64,000 bases of DNA, taken from the NCBI GenBank assembly GCA_949126835.1, contig OX421498.1, forward strand, positions 33,113,299 to 33,177,298, read 5' to 3'. The DNA comes from Anisus vortex (Eukaryota > Mollusca > Gastropoda > Planorbidae). This document shows, in pieces, positions 50,291 to 61,470 of the stretch; within the stretch, counting starts at the first letter, position 1; each line of letters opens with the position of its first letter. The notes below the pieces were generated by a model. It saw only the letters and a list, made by a program, of their open reading frames with translations. It did no database searches and was not told where the DNA came from. Both the position numbers and the translations under genes were made by a program.

Positions 50291-50825
50291 CTGATAAGAT
50301 AGTGAAAAAGACTGGTAAGAAATACGTAGATAAAGAAAGAGAGACTGATAAGATAGTGAAAAAGACTGGTGAGAAATACGTAGATAAAAAAAGAGAGACT
50401 GATAAGATAGTGAAAAAGACTGGTGAGAAATACGTAGATAAAGAAAGAGAGACTGATAAGATAGTGAAAAAGACTGGTAAGAAATACGTAGATAAAGAAA
50501 GAGAGACTGATAAGATAGTGAAAAAGACTGGTGAGAAATACGTAGATAAAGAAAGAGAGACTGATAAGATAGTGAAAAAGACTGGTGAGAAATACGTAGA
50601 TAAAGAAAGAGAGACTGATAAGATAGTGAAAAAGACTGGTAAGAAATACGTAGATAAAAAAAGAGAGACTGATAAGATAGTGAAAAAGACTGGTGAGAAA
50701 TACGTAGATAAAGAAAGAGAGACTGATAAGATAGTGAAAAAGACTGGTAAGAAATACCTAGATAAAGAAAGAGAGACTGATAAGATAGTGAAAAAGACTG
50801 GTGAGAAATACGTAGATAGAGAGAG
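50290..50825 (+). repeat. 54-bp tandem array keeping an 18-residue frame open, about 10 copies
   Basis: Unit ACTGATAAGATAGTGAAAAA + GACTGGTGAGAAATACGTAG + ATAAAGAAAGAGAG. Because 54 is divisible by 3 it stays open and encodes KKTGEKYVDKERETDKIV repeatedly, with Lys/Glu and Lys/Arg alternations. From Met 50302 the frame runs 218 codons to 50958, the last 45 outside the array. There is no splice context, initiation context or homology to support a gene, so it is listed as a repeat. Confidence 0.93.
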
Positions 50826-52506
50826 ATGGGTAGAAGTACAACTAGAGAGTGGAAAATATAATATTATAATGTGTTTTAAGAGAAGTCAATACAATAAAGA
50901 GAGAAGAAGGAAGACAGAGAAAAGGAGAGAAAGACTGAGAGGGAGATGGAGAAAATAAATGAGACAGAGGCGAGATAATAATAATAAATTGTGTTGCTGT
51001 ACATAAAGACGTCTATATTAATATATACAAATAAATACATTTCATTATACATATACAATATGTGGTGAAATATTCTCTCTTATCTGACCACCGAATCAAA
51101 CTCTTGTATTTATTTTTAAACTTCAATATTATGACAGATGGTGTAGATAAAAATCTGGCAGTTTTGGCATCCTAAAGTAATATTTTAATTTCTTTTTCTT
51201 TCTTCTATAGCTCCATTTCAATCTGAAGTTTTGTTTTGTTAATGTTAAGAATTACACTTTTTTATTGTTTGCCTTCAAGCACATTAGGAACAGGATTATT
51301 TCATGCCAACTTTTGTTGTTTTTTTTTTAAATCCGGGGGCTGGAATCGATTTTGGAACGACTTCATGTGAGCCTACAGATGAAGCAAGTGGCAGCAGTGG
51401 GGCGCTTGGGATTTCTTTTTTTTTTTCTATACATAGGCCTATAAGCCTTCGGGGGAAAATTTGTATATAAACATGCCCGCCCCATTTGTGGAATTTTATA
51501 CATTTATATTTTATCGGCAAGTCCATCTTTGCCCCCCCCCCCTTTTCCTCCCAAACTGGAAAAAATTATCCGAACATTCATAGTAGATGCAATTCTTTTT
51601 CATTGAAGCTGTTGTTCAACCTGTCATTAATATTTTGTAGATAAAAAAAGAAAACATGTTTCAAAATTTTGTTCATTTAACTTTTGTAGGTCGTTTCGGC
51701 TGATATATTGTTCAGCATCTTGGATAATACAGGTGTTCATTAAATTGTTTTAAAACTAAGCCCTGTTATATCCTTTTGAAAACTTGAATTCAATCATTGA
51801 AGATTGCAACCTCAATCAATTGTTCATCTTGTTTCTTTATAACAACATTGTGCAATATTGGGGGCTCAAAACGTTGAGGAGTTTCATGTTGTCCCATGAA
51901 AAAAAAATACGTACCGGTAATCCTAGTCTATTTATCCAACAGAAGCACGGCTGTCATAATTATAGCCAACTCCCACCCCCAGCCCCCCGATTAAAGATAA
52001 AGAAGCCATGGCTATCAGTAAGGCATATCTTTATTCGATGAAGTCACACGGCCAAATACGAGACGGCCCCAAGGATCATCTGCCCGTGTCACGTTATCGC
52101 GTTGCATGCTAGGGGCGGATTTACTGCTAGGGGGGCGTTAACAACAGTTACCCCTGTAACATCATTAACCGTAAGACGATGCTTCCCAACAGCCTTTTTT
52201 TAAAAAAAGCTTGGCAAGTAAATCTCCAGGCAGTATTATCTCTTTTTTTATAACTAGTGGGTGACATACCATAAACTTAGACCGTTGCTATTTTTTTTCT
52301 CTCAGTAAGTTAGTTAGTGGTGGATAACTGCGAGCAGTAGAATATAATACCGTGAGCAAGGTTTACAGCTCAGGTCTATATTTTGTATTCGTTAATCTTC
52401 AACAGCTGTCTCTAGTGGAATCTCCCAAAGCCAGGTTTCGCCCAGCGCGCATGTGTATGTCTGCATGGTATCTACCCGTTATATATGTGTACATATTATA
52501 TATATA

Positions 52507-52748
52507 GGGGACACGGTGGTCGAGAGGCAGCGCGTTCAACTGGCGTAGCGAATGTCCTGGGTTCGAATCCTGGTGAAGGCTAGGATTTTTTTCCCGGGTT
52601 TGAAGGATGTCCCTAAGTCTACCCAGCTCTGATGGGTACCTGACGTTAGTTGGGGTAAAGTAAAGGCGGCAGTGCATTGCGCTGACCACACTATCACGTA
52701 GTAAGCCATGACCACAGAAACTTGAACGCTGCTCAAGGACACCCTCCA
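52507..52748 (+). mobile_element. tRNA-derived SINE, family 1
   Basis: Pol III A box-like GGTGGTCGAGAGGCAGCG and B box GGGTTCGAATCC at the head, then a T-rich CCCGGG segment, the core ACCCAGCTCTGATGGGTACC, and GGGGTAAAGTAAAGGCGGC. Same order as at 43427 and 56323. It is preceded by a TA microsatellite. Confidence 0.9.
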
Positions 52749-52982
52749 TATGTTATATATTTAAAACGTTAAAATAAATCCCATGACATAAATATCCCCA
52801 TGCGATGTATTTCCAACATTGCCTAACGTGAGAACTGGGCTACTTGCAGATTGTTTACTTGACATTACATGTTTCGACTTTGCGCGTTGCCCATTTATAA
52901 TTTGTTTAACCATGGCAGTCACGTCATTGTTTATGATGTAAGACTTTAGGCTTCTTGTATACTTTACATGAACGATATGCAT

Positions 52983-52999
52983 GGCGAAAAAAACATATA

Positions 53000-53045
<46 letters not shown>
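52983..53045. repeat. TA microsatellite
   Basis: About 60 bases of TA, nearly perfect. Confidence 0.97.
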
Positions 53046-53046
<1 letters not shown>

Positions 53047-53094
53047 TGTAACTTTTCACTCAAAGCGTCTAAGAGTGGAACAATCTGTTCTAGC

Positions 53095-53180
53095 TTATAG
53101 TGTTGCAGACGTTCCGACTATACAAAAGATCATTGCGTCCTATGAATAACCGCAGTTTAAGTTTAGTCATGCAGTTTTTT
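53095..53180 (-). mobile_element. CR1-like LINE 3' tail, short
   Basis: TGTTGCAGACGTTCCGACTA and TCATTGCGTCCTATGAATAA match the inverse of the conserved 3' end; the rest is lost. Confidence 0.65.
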
Positions 53181-53193
53181 TTTTTACTAATTT

Positions 53194-53397
53194 GCCACGG
53201 CACGATAGGTTATTGTGTGGCCAGCACAATTCCCAGACACCTTTTACTTTAACCCAACTAAAGTCCGGTACCCATCAGAGATGGGTAGACTCAAGGACAC
53301 TCTCCAGTTCCTTGAACAAATCCTAGCCTTCACCAGGATTCGATCCTAGGACCTTCGTTACGCCAGCCCGAACGTGCTGCTGCTCGGCCACCGCGTT
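53194..53397 (-). mobile_element. tRNA-derived SINE, family 1
   Basis: Minus-strand copy: head near CTCGGCCACCGCG, B box inverse GGATTCGATCC, core GGTACCCATCAGAGATGGGT, ACTTTAACCCAACTAAAG and the CCACGGCACGATAGG segment. Decayed. Confidence 0.87.
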
Positions 53398-53734
53398 TAA
53401 ATAAAGGGGTTTAAATGATTCTGAATTAATAGTGTTTTTTAACTCGTTGAGGCAACACATTGTAATTCTACGAGAAGAAATAGAATGTGTATGAATTTGT
53501 TCATAAAATACAATTATTAGAAAGGTGTTTTTTACATTTAAAATATACATATTTTATGAAAGTATTTTTCTGCATTTCTAAATTAGAAAAGAATCTTCCA
53601 AATACACTGTTACGACCTGGCACAGGACCAGTAAAACAGAATGTTCGGGTCTCAAAAAGACTCCGAAAGTTCGATAATCTAAGGTGAGATTATTGTTATC
53701 ATGCTGGCGGTCTACTAGCGACAGACTTTTAACA

Positions 53735-53887
53735 TGAGACCTAACCTATCTCTGATGGGTACCTGGCCCTAGTTGGAATAAAGCAAAGGCGGCTGGGAAT
53801 TGTGCTGGTCACACATTCCCTTGTGTGCCGTGGCCACAGAAACTAGTGAACGCCGCTTCACCAGCCCTATAAGCAATCTGTCCGAAG
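53735..53887 (+). mobile_element. tRNA-derived SINE, family 1, 3' half
   Basis: Contains CTCTGATGGGTACCTGGCCC, TTGGAATAAAGCAAAGGCGG, TGCCGTGGCCACAGAAACTA and TCTGTCCGAAGGGTATTTGG. The tRNA-like head is absent. Abuts the RTE-like relic. Confidence 0.85.
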
Positions 53888-54104
53888 GGTATTTGGTCTT
53901 ATCCGATCTAGCCACATCCTACATATCCTATAGTCTGTTAGACCATTGGGCCGCCACAGATGACCTATACGGCCTGTACGCCAGCCTCTTCCATTCCTCC
54001 CGTCTCTCAGACCTTCTCATTGAGTCGCACAGCTTTACTCCCGTCCACTCCCTGATGTTGTCCTCCTATCGTTTCGATTGTCTTCCCTTTTTCTCCCCCC
54101 ATCT
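53888..54104 (-). pseudogene. RTE-like reverse-transcriptase relic, 3' part
   Basis: Minus strand continues as RWGEKKGRQSKRWEDNIREW then TGVKLCDSMRRSE and WKRLAYRP, the basic C-terminal tail of the RTE-like reverse transcriptase (compare KRRWDDDIKEWTG in the 40433 element). It ends in a short ATCC/ATAGG-type tail against a SINE fragment. Confidence 0.8.
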
Positions 54105-54117
54105 GGTGGTGCCCTGC

Positions 54118-54510
54118 GCGGGCTAATGCATGGGGGACAGCCCCCGCAGCATGTCTGAGATCCATTGCACTGCCGAGAGGCCACGGGGTCTCGGTGGGGA
54201 GGAAGCAATGGATGCTGCAACCCCGTCTCACGACCCACCCGGTGCCTGGATGCCTGTGCCTATAGTACAGGATTTGTGCTACCGGGTGACAATGCAGATA
54301 TACGGGAGAGCAACCACGATAATGATCCTTAGGGGAACCGCAGCGAACGGTCGCTGGCCTGCGGAATCCTTCCCTTTTACATGGCACGCCACGCCTTTGG
54401 CGTGCCGTGGGGTGGCTGGATCCCGGACAGAGTTTTTGATAACTCACTTCTATTGCGTTACGCCCCGGCTCTAGAGCTTCGGCTCATCCGGGTTTTGAGA
54501 CTTTTTACAA
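54118..54510. mobile_element. 393-bp unidentified GC-rich insert with 13-bp target duplication
   Basis: Splits the RTE-like relic exactly inside the QGTT-RWG motif. The 13 bases GGTGGTGCCCTGC occur on both sides (54105-54117 and 54511-54523). Removing the insert plus one duplicate restores the reverse-transcriptase homology. The insert is much more GC-rich than its surroundings, contains a CACGCCACGCC/GGCGTGCCGTG hairpin, ends CTTTTTACAA, and is open on both strands for over 110 codons. I do not recognise it; the long duplication fits a retroposed SINE or truncated LINE. Confidence 0.75.
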
Positions 54511-54523
54511 GGTGGTGCCCTGC

Positions 54524-54878
54524 AAAATAGTTTTGGCAAGCCCGTTGGCTCTTGTGATGTGACCATACCATTTCAGCTTTCTATTCTTGGCTGTGGCCAG
54601 TAGGTCATTGTATTGTCCAATTTCCTGCAGTATCCTTCTTCGTATCTGCTCATTGGAGATTCGGGATGTGGTGCCGAGAATGTTTCATGAGCATCTTAAT
54701 CTCACTACCATCCCCGTGGATCTTCTTTTCTAGCTCAGCTTTTAATGTCCAGCACTCACAAGCATATAAGAAAATGGAGAGGACCGGTGAGCGCATCGGC
54801 CTAATTTTGGCTCTGAGGGCTAAGTTCTTGTCTTTTCATAGTGTCTTGAGCCTATTTAGAGCTGCAGTGGTCTGAGCC
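54524..54878 (-). pseudogene. RTE-like reverse-transcriptase relic, 5' part
   Basis: Minus strand reads TTAALNRLKTL, a stop in place of Trp, KDKNLALRAKIRPMRSP, LYACECWTLKAELEKKIH, then frameshifts, and finally GLAKTILQGTT. Same family as the 40433 element but clearly older, with stops and indels. It is continued at 54104-53890 after a 393-bp insertion. Confidence 0.82.
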
Positions 54879-56322
54879 TATATTTAGCCCCAAATGGATA
54901 TTTTGTGATATTTTGAATCCAATTTTAACTACAGTCCACATGTAGAGACGTAAATGTAGGCCTATTAAAAGATGCTAATAGTCTACATATATATTTTATT
55001 CTTTCTTTTTCTCTCTTAATCTCGTTCTATTATACTCTTTTTTTTCCTCATGCTCTCTTTATCTCTTATACTCTCTCTTTATTTGTATAACTGTCACTTT
55101 CAATATGTACGTCTTTATCTCTGACTCTCTCTATCCATCTCTTTCTCTCTCTCTCTCACTTTCTCTAGACTGTAATATTTTTCGATTTAATTATATAACT
55201 CTTTCTCCTTTTCTTTCTCCCATTTTTTTCTCATTAGAATGTCACTGTATGCATCACTTATTTTTAGTTCTGCCTTACACTTACATCTTCACATTTCTCT
55301 ATAACCACAAATAGCGTAGCTACACGACAACAAGATGGGGGGAATAGGCGGGTCTCCCCCTTAAATCACATTTGCAAGTACCGAGGTACACCCGCCACTT
55401 GTCACAAACCATCGCGCTCCTGTGAGGTGAAGCCGTTAATTAGACAAAAACCTCAAACCGTGACACTGCACATTTATACTACATCGCAACGACATCTCTC
55501 GTTTTTTTAAGAGTGTAGACTCTGGCAGCCCAGCGCTCTGTATCCTGGCCCTACCTTTTTTTTCGGGGCGCGTTTGTGTGTGTCTTCCTCATCCACCCTG
55601 ACATACGAAATCAGATTTCAATGACGCTAATTAGCATGGATATTTAGAGGTGGTGTTGCGTTTTATTTTTTGAGACTTTATTATCATTGATGTCTATACG
55701 TAAGATAAGCCCCGCAGTAAAGAAAAAATTAACAACCCTACAAAATATGAGTTCAACTAAGAACGCTTTTTAAAAAAAGGCATACGTTAACACGAGTAGG
55801 CTCCCCCTTGATAAGTGCGTGTTTATGTGTTATTATTTTAGTCTCAAAATGTGTGAGTGTGTGTCTTCAAGGGAGGGAATTCAGCTGGACGTCTGCCCAA
55901 AGATTACGTCAGTGAGTTGGCGTGATACTTGTTTAGATTGAATTAATTGTGTGTGCAGTGTACATGTAGCTCAGGACGAAAGAAGTGCAAACATCAAACG
56001 ATCTGTATGGTCTGACATGTTGACTAGTATATATAGATCAGTGCGTTGACTAAAGATAGTCCCTGCATCATGTGCTCAAATACAAATGTAAAACAGGAAG
56101 AAAAAAAAAAGATAGAATTCGTATTTTTTTTTTTTTTGTTTTTTTGTTTTTTTTATATATATTTTTCCAGGAATTTCCTGAAAAATCGCCCACTCACAAG
56201 GTCATCGGTTTAAGATTGACAGCTTATTATAATCTAATATCGTCTTCTGTAAAAATAAGAGGGGGCCTATGATGGCCTATCTATGACCCCTGACAGGCTT
56301 ATCTATTACCAATGATATATAT
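54879..56322. other. Intergenic, nothing recognised
   Basis: CT-rich tract at about 55010-55170, otherwise unique-looking AT-rich DNA; no coding signal. Confidence 0.55.
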
Positions 56323-56596
56323 AATGACCACGGTGGCCGTGCGGCAGAGCGTTCGACTGGCGTACCGAAGGTCCCTTTGTTCGAATCCTGGTGCAGGCTA
56401 GGTTTTTTTTCCCCGGGTATGGAGGGTGTCCTTAAGTCTACCCAGCTCTGATGGGTACCTGACCTTAGTTGGGATAAAGTAAAGGCGGCTCTGCTGGCCA
56501 CACAATCACCTATTATACCGTGTCCATAGAAACTGGGAACGCTGTTCCACCGGACCTTTGGATCAATTCGGTCCAACGGGTACTTTACTTACTTAT
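56323..56596 (+). mobile_element. tRNA-derived SINE, family 1
   Basis: Head CACGGTGGCCGTGCGGCAGA, B box TGTTCGAATCC, core ACCCAGCTCTGATGGGTACC, GGGATAAAGTAAAGGCGGC, tail GGTCCAACGGGTACTTTACT. The complete family structure is visible. A 19-bp satellite begins directly at its 3' end. Confidence 0.92.
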
Positions 56597-56597
56597 T

Positions 56598-57602
56598 TTT
56601 ATATCTATAATGATCACTGATATCTATAATGAGCACTGATATCTATAATGACCACTGATATCTATAATGACCACTGATATCTATAATGATCACTGATCTC
56701 TATAATGAGCACTGATATCTATAATGACCACTGATATCTATAATGATCACTGATCTCTATAATGACCACTGATATCTATAATGAGCACTGATATCTATAA
56801 TGACCACTGATATCTATAATGAGCACTGATATCTATAATGACCACTGATATCTATAATGACCACTGATATCTATAATGACCACTGATATCTATAATGACC
56901 ACTGATCTCTATAATGAGCACTGATCTCTATAATGACCACTGGTATCTATAATGACCACTGATATCTATAATGACCACTGATATCTATAATGACCACTGA
57001 TATCTATAATGACCACTGATATCTATAATGACCACTGATATCTATAATGACCACCGATATCTATAATGACCACCGATATCTATAATGACCACATATCTAT
57101 AATGACCACTGATATCTATAATGACCACTGATATCTATAATGACCACCGATATCTATAATGACCACCGATATCTATAATGACCACTGATATCTATAATGA
57201 TCACTGATCTCTATAATGAGCACTGATATCTATAATGAGCACTGATATCTATAATGACCACTGATATCTATAATGACCACTGATATCTATAATGACCACT
57301 GATATCTATAATGACCACTGATATCTATAATGACGACTGATATATATAATGACCACTGATCTCTATAATGACCACTGATATCTATAATGATCACTGATCT
57401 CTATAATGAGCACTGATATCTATAATGACCACTGATATCTATAATGACCACTGATATCTATAATGACCATTGATATCTATAATGACCACTGATATCTATA
57501 ATGACCACTGATATCTATAATGACCACCGATATCTATAATGACCACTGATATATATAATGACCACTGATATCTATAATGACCACTGATATCTATGACCAC
57601 GG
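56598..57602. repeat. 19-bp minisatellite, about 53 copies
   Basis: Unit TATAATGACCACTGATATC, variants GAGCACTG, GATCACTG, ATCTC, CACCGATATC. It begins at the 3' end of the SINE at 56323; the unit also occurs once just before the SINE (TGATATATATAATGACCAC at about 56313-56331). Confidence 0.97.
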
Positions 57603-59826
57603 ATCTATGTGTCTACAACATACTATATAAAATTTGCTATATGCATACATTATTATTCAACGGCTAGAATCATCATTATGTCTATTTTGTTTCCTCTGCT
57701 CCACCTATGTGCGCGCGCCATTATTCAAAGTCTATGACCAGCCTCGTCATTTCATTTTCATTACTTATAAGCCAACGTACGTAAAGACTAAGAAAGTGCC
57801 AGTTTGTCTCACAACTTTACGCAACTGTCTAAACCCTTGGCTTACCACTCCGCACTGTGTGGTCATGTCTGTTTTAATTTGTTTGGATAGGCCTACCTTG
57901 GAGGTTCTATTCTGGCTTATAGACCTTTTCTGACAGTATACTAAGCCTATGATCCATCCATCTCCACTTTCTTTCAATGATTTGGCTGTTTGCTGCTATA
58001 GTAGCCTAGCTGATTTTTTGTTGTTTTTTTTTTGCTTTTCGCAGTATTTTAATTTATTTTAATTTATTGTCTATCAGCCATAACTACCAATAACTGCCAG
58101 TCTTTTTTTTTCCACAAACTATTACAACATTTCCTTTGTAAGCACCTTTTTACTTTACACGGTCCTACAATTGGACATTAATTTAGGGCGTTAATGGGGT
58201 TCTTCTTTTTCTTCATCTGTTAGCCAGTCTGTCAGCTTTTTTTCGTTGCCTGGTATGCCAATATGTCCTGTGATCCCTTTTAGAGTTTGCAAGGGCCTAC
58301 AATTGGACATTAATTTAGGGGGTTAAGGGGGCTACCTACTATGAATGCTTGAGTGCATTTCAAGAATGATACTTTCCTAATGCGTGGTGAAAGGAACATA
58401 AATATTTAAGCATTCCTAGTCACCGTCCCTCTTCACGATGTCTCTTTATATAAAAAAAATATATAGGTGGAAATTAATGGCATACCTGAGTTATAGTTAT
58501 AAAGCAACACTTAGATTATGTTATAACAAGCAACTTGACTTAGCCTACATGAAGATATAGTGTTTTATTTAAAACTACTTTTTAGACTTTGTCCGTTACA
58601 CTAAGAGCGACCAGTTCTTTTAATGCAATCCAAGTAATGAATTGGAAAAGCATTCATTGGTGTTGCTCTTATATATGCACAAGTTCGGTTTTCATTGGTG
58701 CATATCCGAGTTTATTTATCTATACGCTAACTATAGGATGGAGCGTAAATATGATAATAAATCAAATGAACATCAGGTGCCATATTTGATCTCCGCATCG
58801 GGCGCCATTTTCTTTATTTACGCCACTGTAGCTATCCCATAAACACGTGGAGCAAACTGTTATTAATAGTACGAAACAATACAACTTTAGAGTTTAGAGG
58901 TTAAACAGTGGTAGTGTATTGGGTTATAGTTGGATTTTTACCTTTGTACTTGTAGCAGCCTAAAGAGCATTTACTCATTGCAGCAGTATTTCAAAGTTGA
59001 TTTTATAATGTAATGTTCTGGCAAAGAAAAGGCATTTCACTGGCCCCACAATACCCTTATAGTGTGCAGTGGACATGGAAACTTGTGAAATCTATTTCAC
59101 AGCTCCTATAAATCAATTTGGTTTGAATTAGATACTTATAATTAACCTCTCATAAATTACAGTGTAGGCCTACTAAAAATTATAATAATTAAAAACGTGA
59201 TAATTCATTATTATAATTGAAATGTAATATTTTATTTCATTTCAATCTCATAATTTTTATGCAACCAAATCACAAAGAATAGCAGAGATTTAAAAAAAAA
59301 ACATTTGTGTCATTCATTCTACACTTGACAAGTAGCTTCAAACAAGTAAGTTTGGCCTGAAATTGGGATGACATTGACCCAAGACTGACATAAACATTGG
59401 ATGCACAAATATTGTGTGCAGACAGGGTGCAGAAATAATGTTTGGTGTTTATAGTTGGCCAGCCATATATATATATAATAAGAAAAAATGACTATAGATT
59501 CTCCAAAGAAACGAGCCTGCTTTAAATATAATTGTACCCATCAAATCTTGAAAAAAAAAAAAAATTAAGTAAAATCTATAAATTAAGCGTTCTTTGTTGT
59601 TGTTTTTTTGTAAATGCACACACTATTAGATATTTTGTCTGTACAATTATCATTATGTTTACCTTAGCCACTTATTAATTTACACAGCCATTAAAACTAA
59701 AATATTTAAGATCAACTTAATGCAAAGCACATTAATACATGTATATATATAGGTAAGTGAGTATAAGAAGTTTTGGGTTGGGGGGAAGAAATCTTGGGAA
59801 TTATTTTGCTTCAGTAATTACAATTC
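57603..59826. other. Intergenic, 3' of the ankyrin gene
   Basis: Unique-looking AT-rich DNA with one decayed SINE tail (59030-59150). CCTACAATTGGACATTAATT occurs twice (58166, 58298), a short local duplication. No gene seen. Confidence 0.55.
59030..59150 (+). mobile_element. tRNA-derived SINE, family 1, decayed 3' end
   Basis: CACTGGCCCCACAATACCCT, GTGCAGTGGACATGGAAACT, and CAATTTGGTTTGAATTAGAT follow the order of the family tail (CTGGCCACACAATCACC ... CCGTGGCCA ... TTTGGTCCGACGGGTA). Confidence 0.65.
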
Positions 59827-59989
59827 TTATTTCCTTTTAACTTGAAATGTTTGGTCAGGATCCAAAAACTCCCCGTAATATTTTGCAGGTAAGTCCCGGT
59901 TAGGTAAACGTGTGACCTTATTGACCGCACTAGCCTTCACACTGGACACTGAGCCTGGTCTTTCTGCCTTTCTGTTAGCACCAAGCTCC
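59827..59989 (-). CDS. Ankyrin-repeat protein, terminal exon
   Basis: Final exon: one base completes Lys, then ELGANRKAERPGSVSSVKAS, and LPNRDLPAKYYGEFLDPDQT to a TAA at 59827-59829. The acceptor is TATCTATTGTAG. Together the five exons give about 216 residues of the C-terminal end of the protein: roughly four ankyrin repeats, a Cys-containing linker and a charged tail. I do not recognise the C-terminal tail. No canonical AATAAA was seen on the minus strand within about 400 bases downstream. Confidence 0.8.
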
Positions 59990-60366
59990 CTACAATAGAT
60001 ATTTAAAAAAAAATTAGAAATTACCTTTGCATTACATCCTGAATAAATTTTATCAGTAATTAGATATTTTATAAGTACAAATGTATTTTGTTGTTTTATT
60101 TTTAAAATTAAGGCTCACTGTATAAAATCATATGTGCACTTATATTTTACTTTGCAAACTTTGTAAAAAAATATTTTAAATTATATCTTTTTATACAAAT
60201 GTGGGGCTGATTTAAGTAATAAGAAATACATATTCATCATTTAAATATTGTTTTTGCGCAATGGTAACTGAAAAATATTAATTTCTCAGTTTAACATTCA
60301 TATACTAGTATATTGTATATTTTGACATTTTGAGTGTTTACACTTGAACACAAATGATCTACCTAC

Positions 60367-60511
60367 TTTAAGTATTTTGGCAGCGGAGAACAAAAAGCTC
60401 TGTTTCTAATGGCAATGATAGATTTTTCAACTGATGCAGGGGCATGCCTTCTGTCATATTCTTCTTTCTGACATTTCTGCAGGCACAGTGGGCACATAAC
60501 TGTGTTGGCAA
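60367..60511 (-). CDS. Ankyrin-repeat protein, internal exon
   Basis: Continues the frame as V-ANTVMCPLCLQKCQKEEYD and on through KSIIAIRNRAFCSP to LPKYLK. Joined as phase 1 in, phase 2 out (donor GTAGGT at 60366). Two in-frame acceptors 12 bases apart (AG at 60512 and AG at 60500) would include or skip the residues ANTV; the first has the better pyrimidine tract. The MCPLC...C cluster could be a small metal-binding motif, but only three cysteines are visible, so no domain is claimed. Confidence 0.78.
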
Positions 60512-60639
60512 CTAGTGGAGTGTGTAGAAAATATAGTTATCAAGATAATACATAAAAAATATATCAATCACACAAAGAGAATTTCAGCACCACAAACACA
60601 CAAAAAAAAGAAAATGAAAGCTCATTAAAATTAATAGTG

Positions 60640-60885
60640 CACAGTGAGCCAGGGCAACTGTATTGGATGACCATTTGAAGGGGACTGGATAAGAACTGAT
60701 CCAGAGACCCGAGTGCACCTCCATGTCTTTTAACATCCATTATGAGTACTTGATATTTGTTGAGGAATGAAAGAGGCAGCTGGGCATTGTGCTGGCCATA
60801 CAATATCATTGCAAATTAAATATGAACTAATTGAAACTGCTTACACAGTCTGAGGGGTACAGTTCAAGTCTGACTGAAATGGCCC
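60640..60885 (+). mobile_element. tRNA-derived SINE, family 1, strongly decayed, in ankyrin-gene intron
   Basis: ATTATGAGTACTTGATATTT, GAGGAATGAAAGAGGCAGCT, GCATTGTGCTGGCCATACAA and CTGAGGGGTACAG follow the family core and tail with many substitutions. It lies upstream of the 60367-60511 exon on the opposite strand to the gene. Confidence 0.6.
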
Positions 60886-61305
60886 CACAAAAGTCCATCA
60901 CACTGCTTTTAAACTGATAATGTATTCTAGGAACATTAACATTCCAGCTTTGATGTGTCACTGAATACATCTGTAGCTATTTCAGCAGATAAAATTAGAT
61001 TAGAGTTGTCCTGTTAGTTATTTTAAAAGAATACAGGTCTAAATGTAAAGTCTTGCATGTATTTGTCAAAACAAATCAAGGAAATGTTCTAGTTATCTCT
61101 CAATCAAATCCAACTATGGTATTTTGTAAGTAAATTGAGGACAATCAAAATCAGCTTTCATATCAATGTACACATTTCAAGCCAATCGAAATGAATATTT
61201 TGTGTGTGTCCAATTAACAAATGATAACTTTGTTAACTAAGAGAAAAATGCCAGGTGTATTTAATTATTTAAAAAAAACATTTTGAAAAAAAAAATGTTG
61301 CACAC

Positions 61306-61470
61306 CTGCTTTTGCCATTAGAATTGGGTGACCAAATCTTTTGGCTGTATCTAAGGGAGTGTCACCTTTAAGATTTACAATGTCCAAGTTAGCATCATGT
61401 TGTGAACAACAGTTGAAGCAGTCAGCTTTGCCTTCTTGTGCAGCACAATGTGCAGGAGTATTGCCATCAT
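61306..61470 (-). CDS. Ankyrin-repeat protein, internal exon
   Basis: 165-bp exon encoding a full ankyrin repeat and most of another: DGNTPAHCAAQEGKADCF, then NLKGDTPLDTAKRFGHPILM. The GxTPxHxAAxxG and GDTPLDxAKRFGHP cores are plain. The terminal repeat resembles the ...PSDVAKRFAH... repeat I remember from ANKRD42, but that is too little to name the orthologue. The acceptor is TTAACTCTTAG and the donor is GTGTGC. Phase 1 at both ends. The acceptor and the first 24 or so exon bases are repeated twice more in the upstream intron. Confidence 0.9.

Larger units (their letters stand above)
45700..52506. other. Intergenic between sFRP and the ankyrin gene, first half
   Basis: Apart from the 56-bp, 48165 and 54-bp arrays, AT-rich sequence with homopolymer and GTT-rich tracts. 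No exon with splice sites was identified on either strand. Confidence 0.6.

Noticed and set aside
50302..50958. 218-codon open frame as a gene
   Set aside because: Openness follows from a 54-bp tandem unit; no homology, start context or splice signals.
54007..54474. 146- and 114-codon open frames as genes
   Set aside because: They run across the boundary of a discrete 393-bp insertion and an out-of-frame reverse-transcriptase relic.
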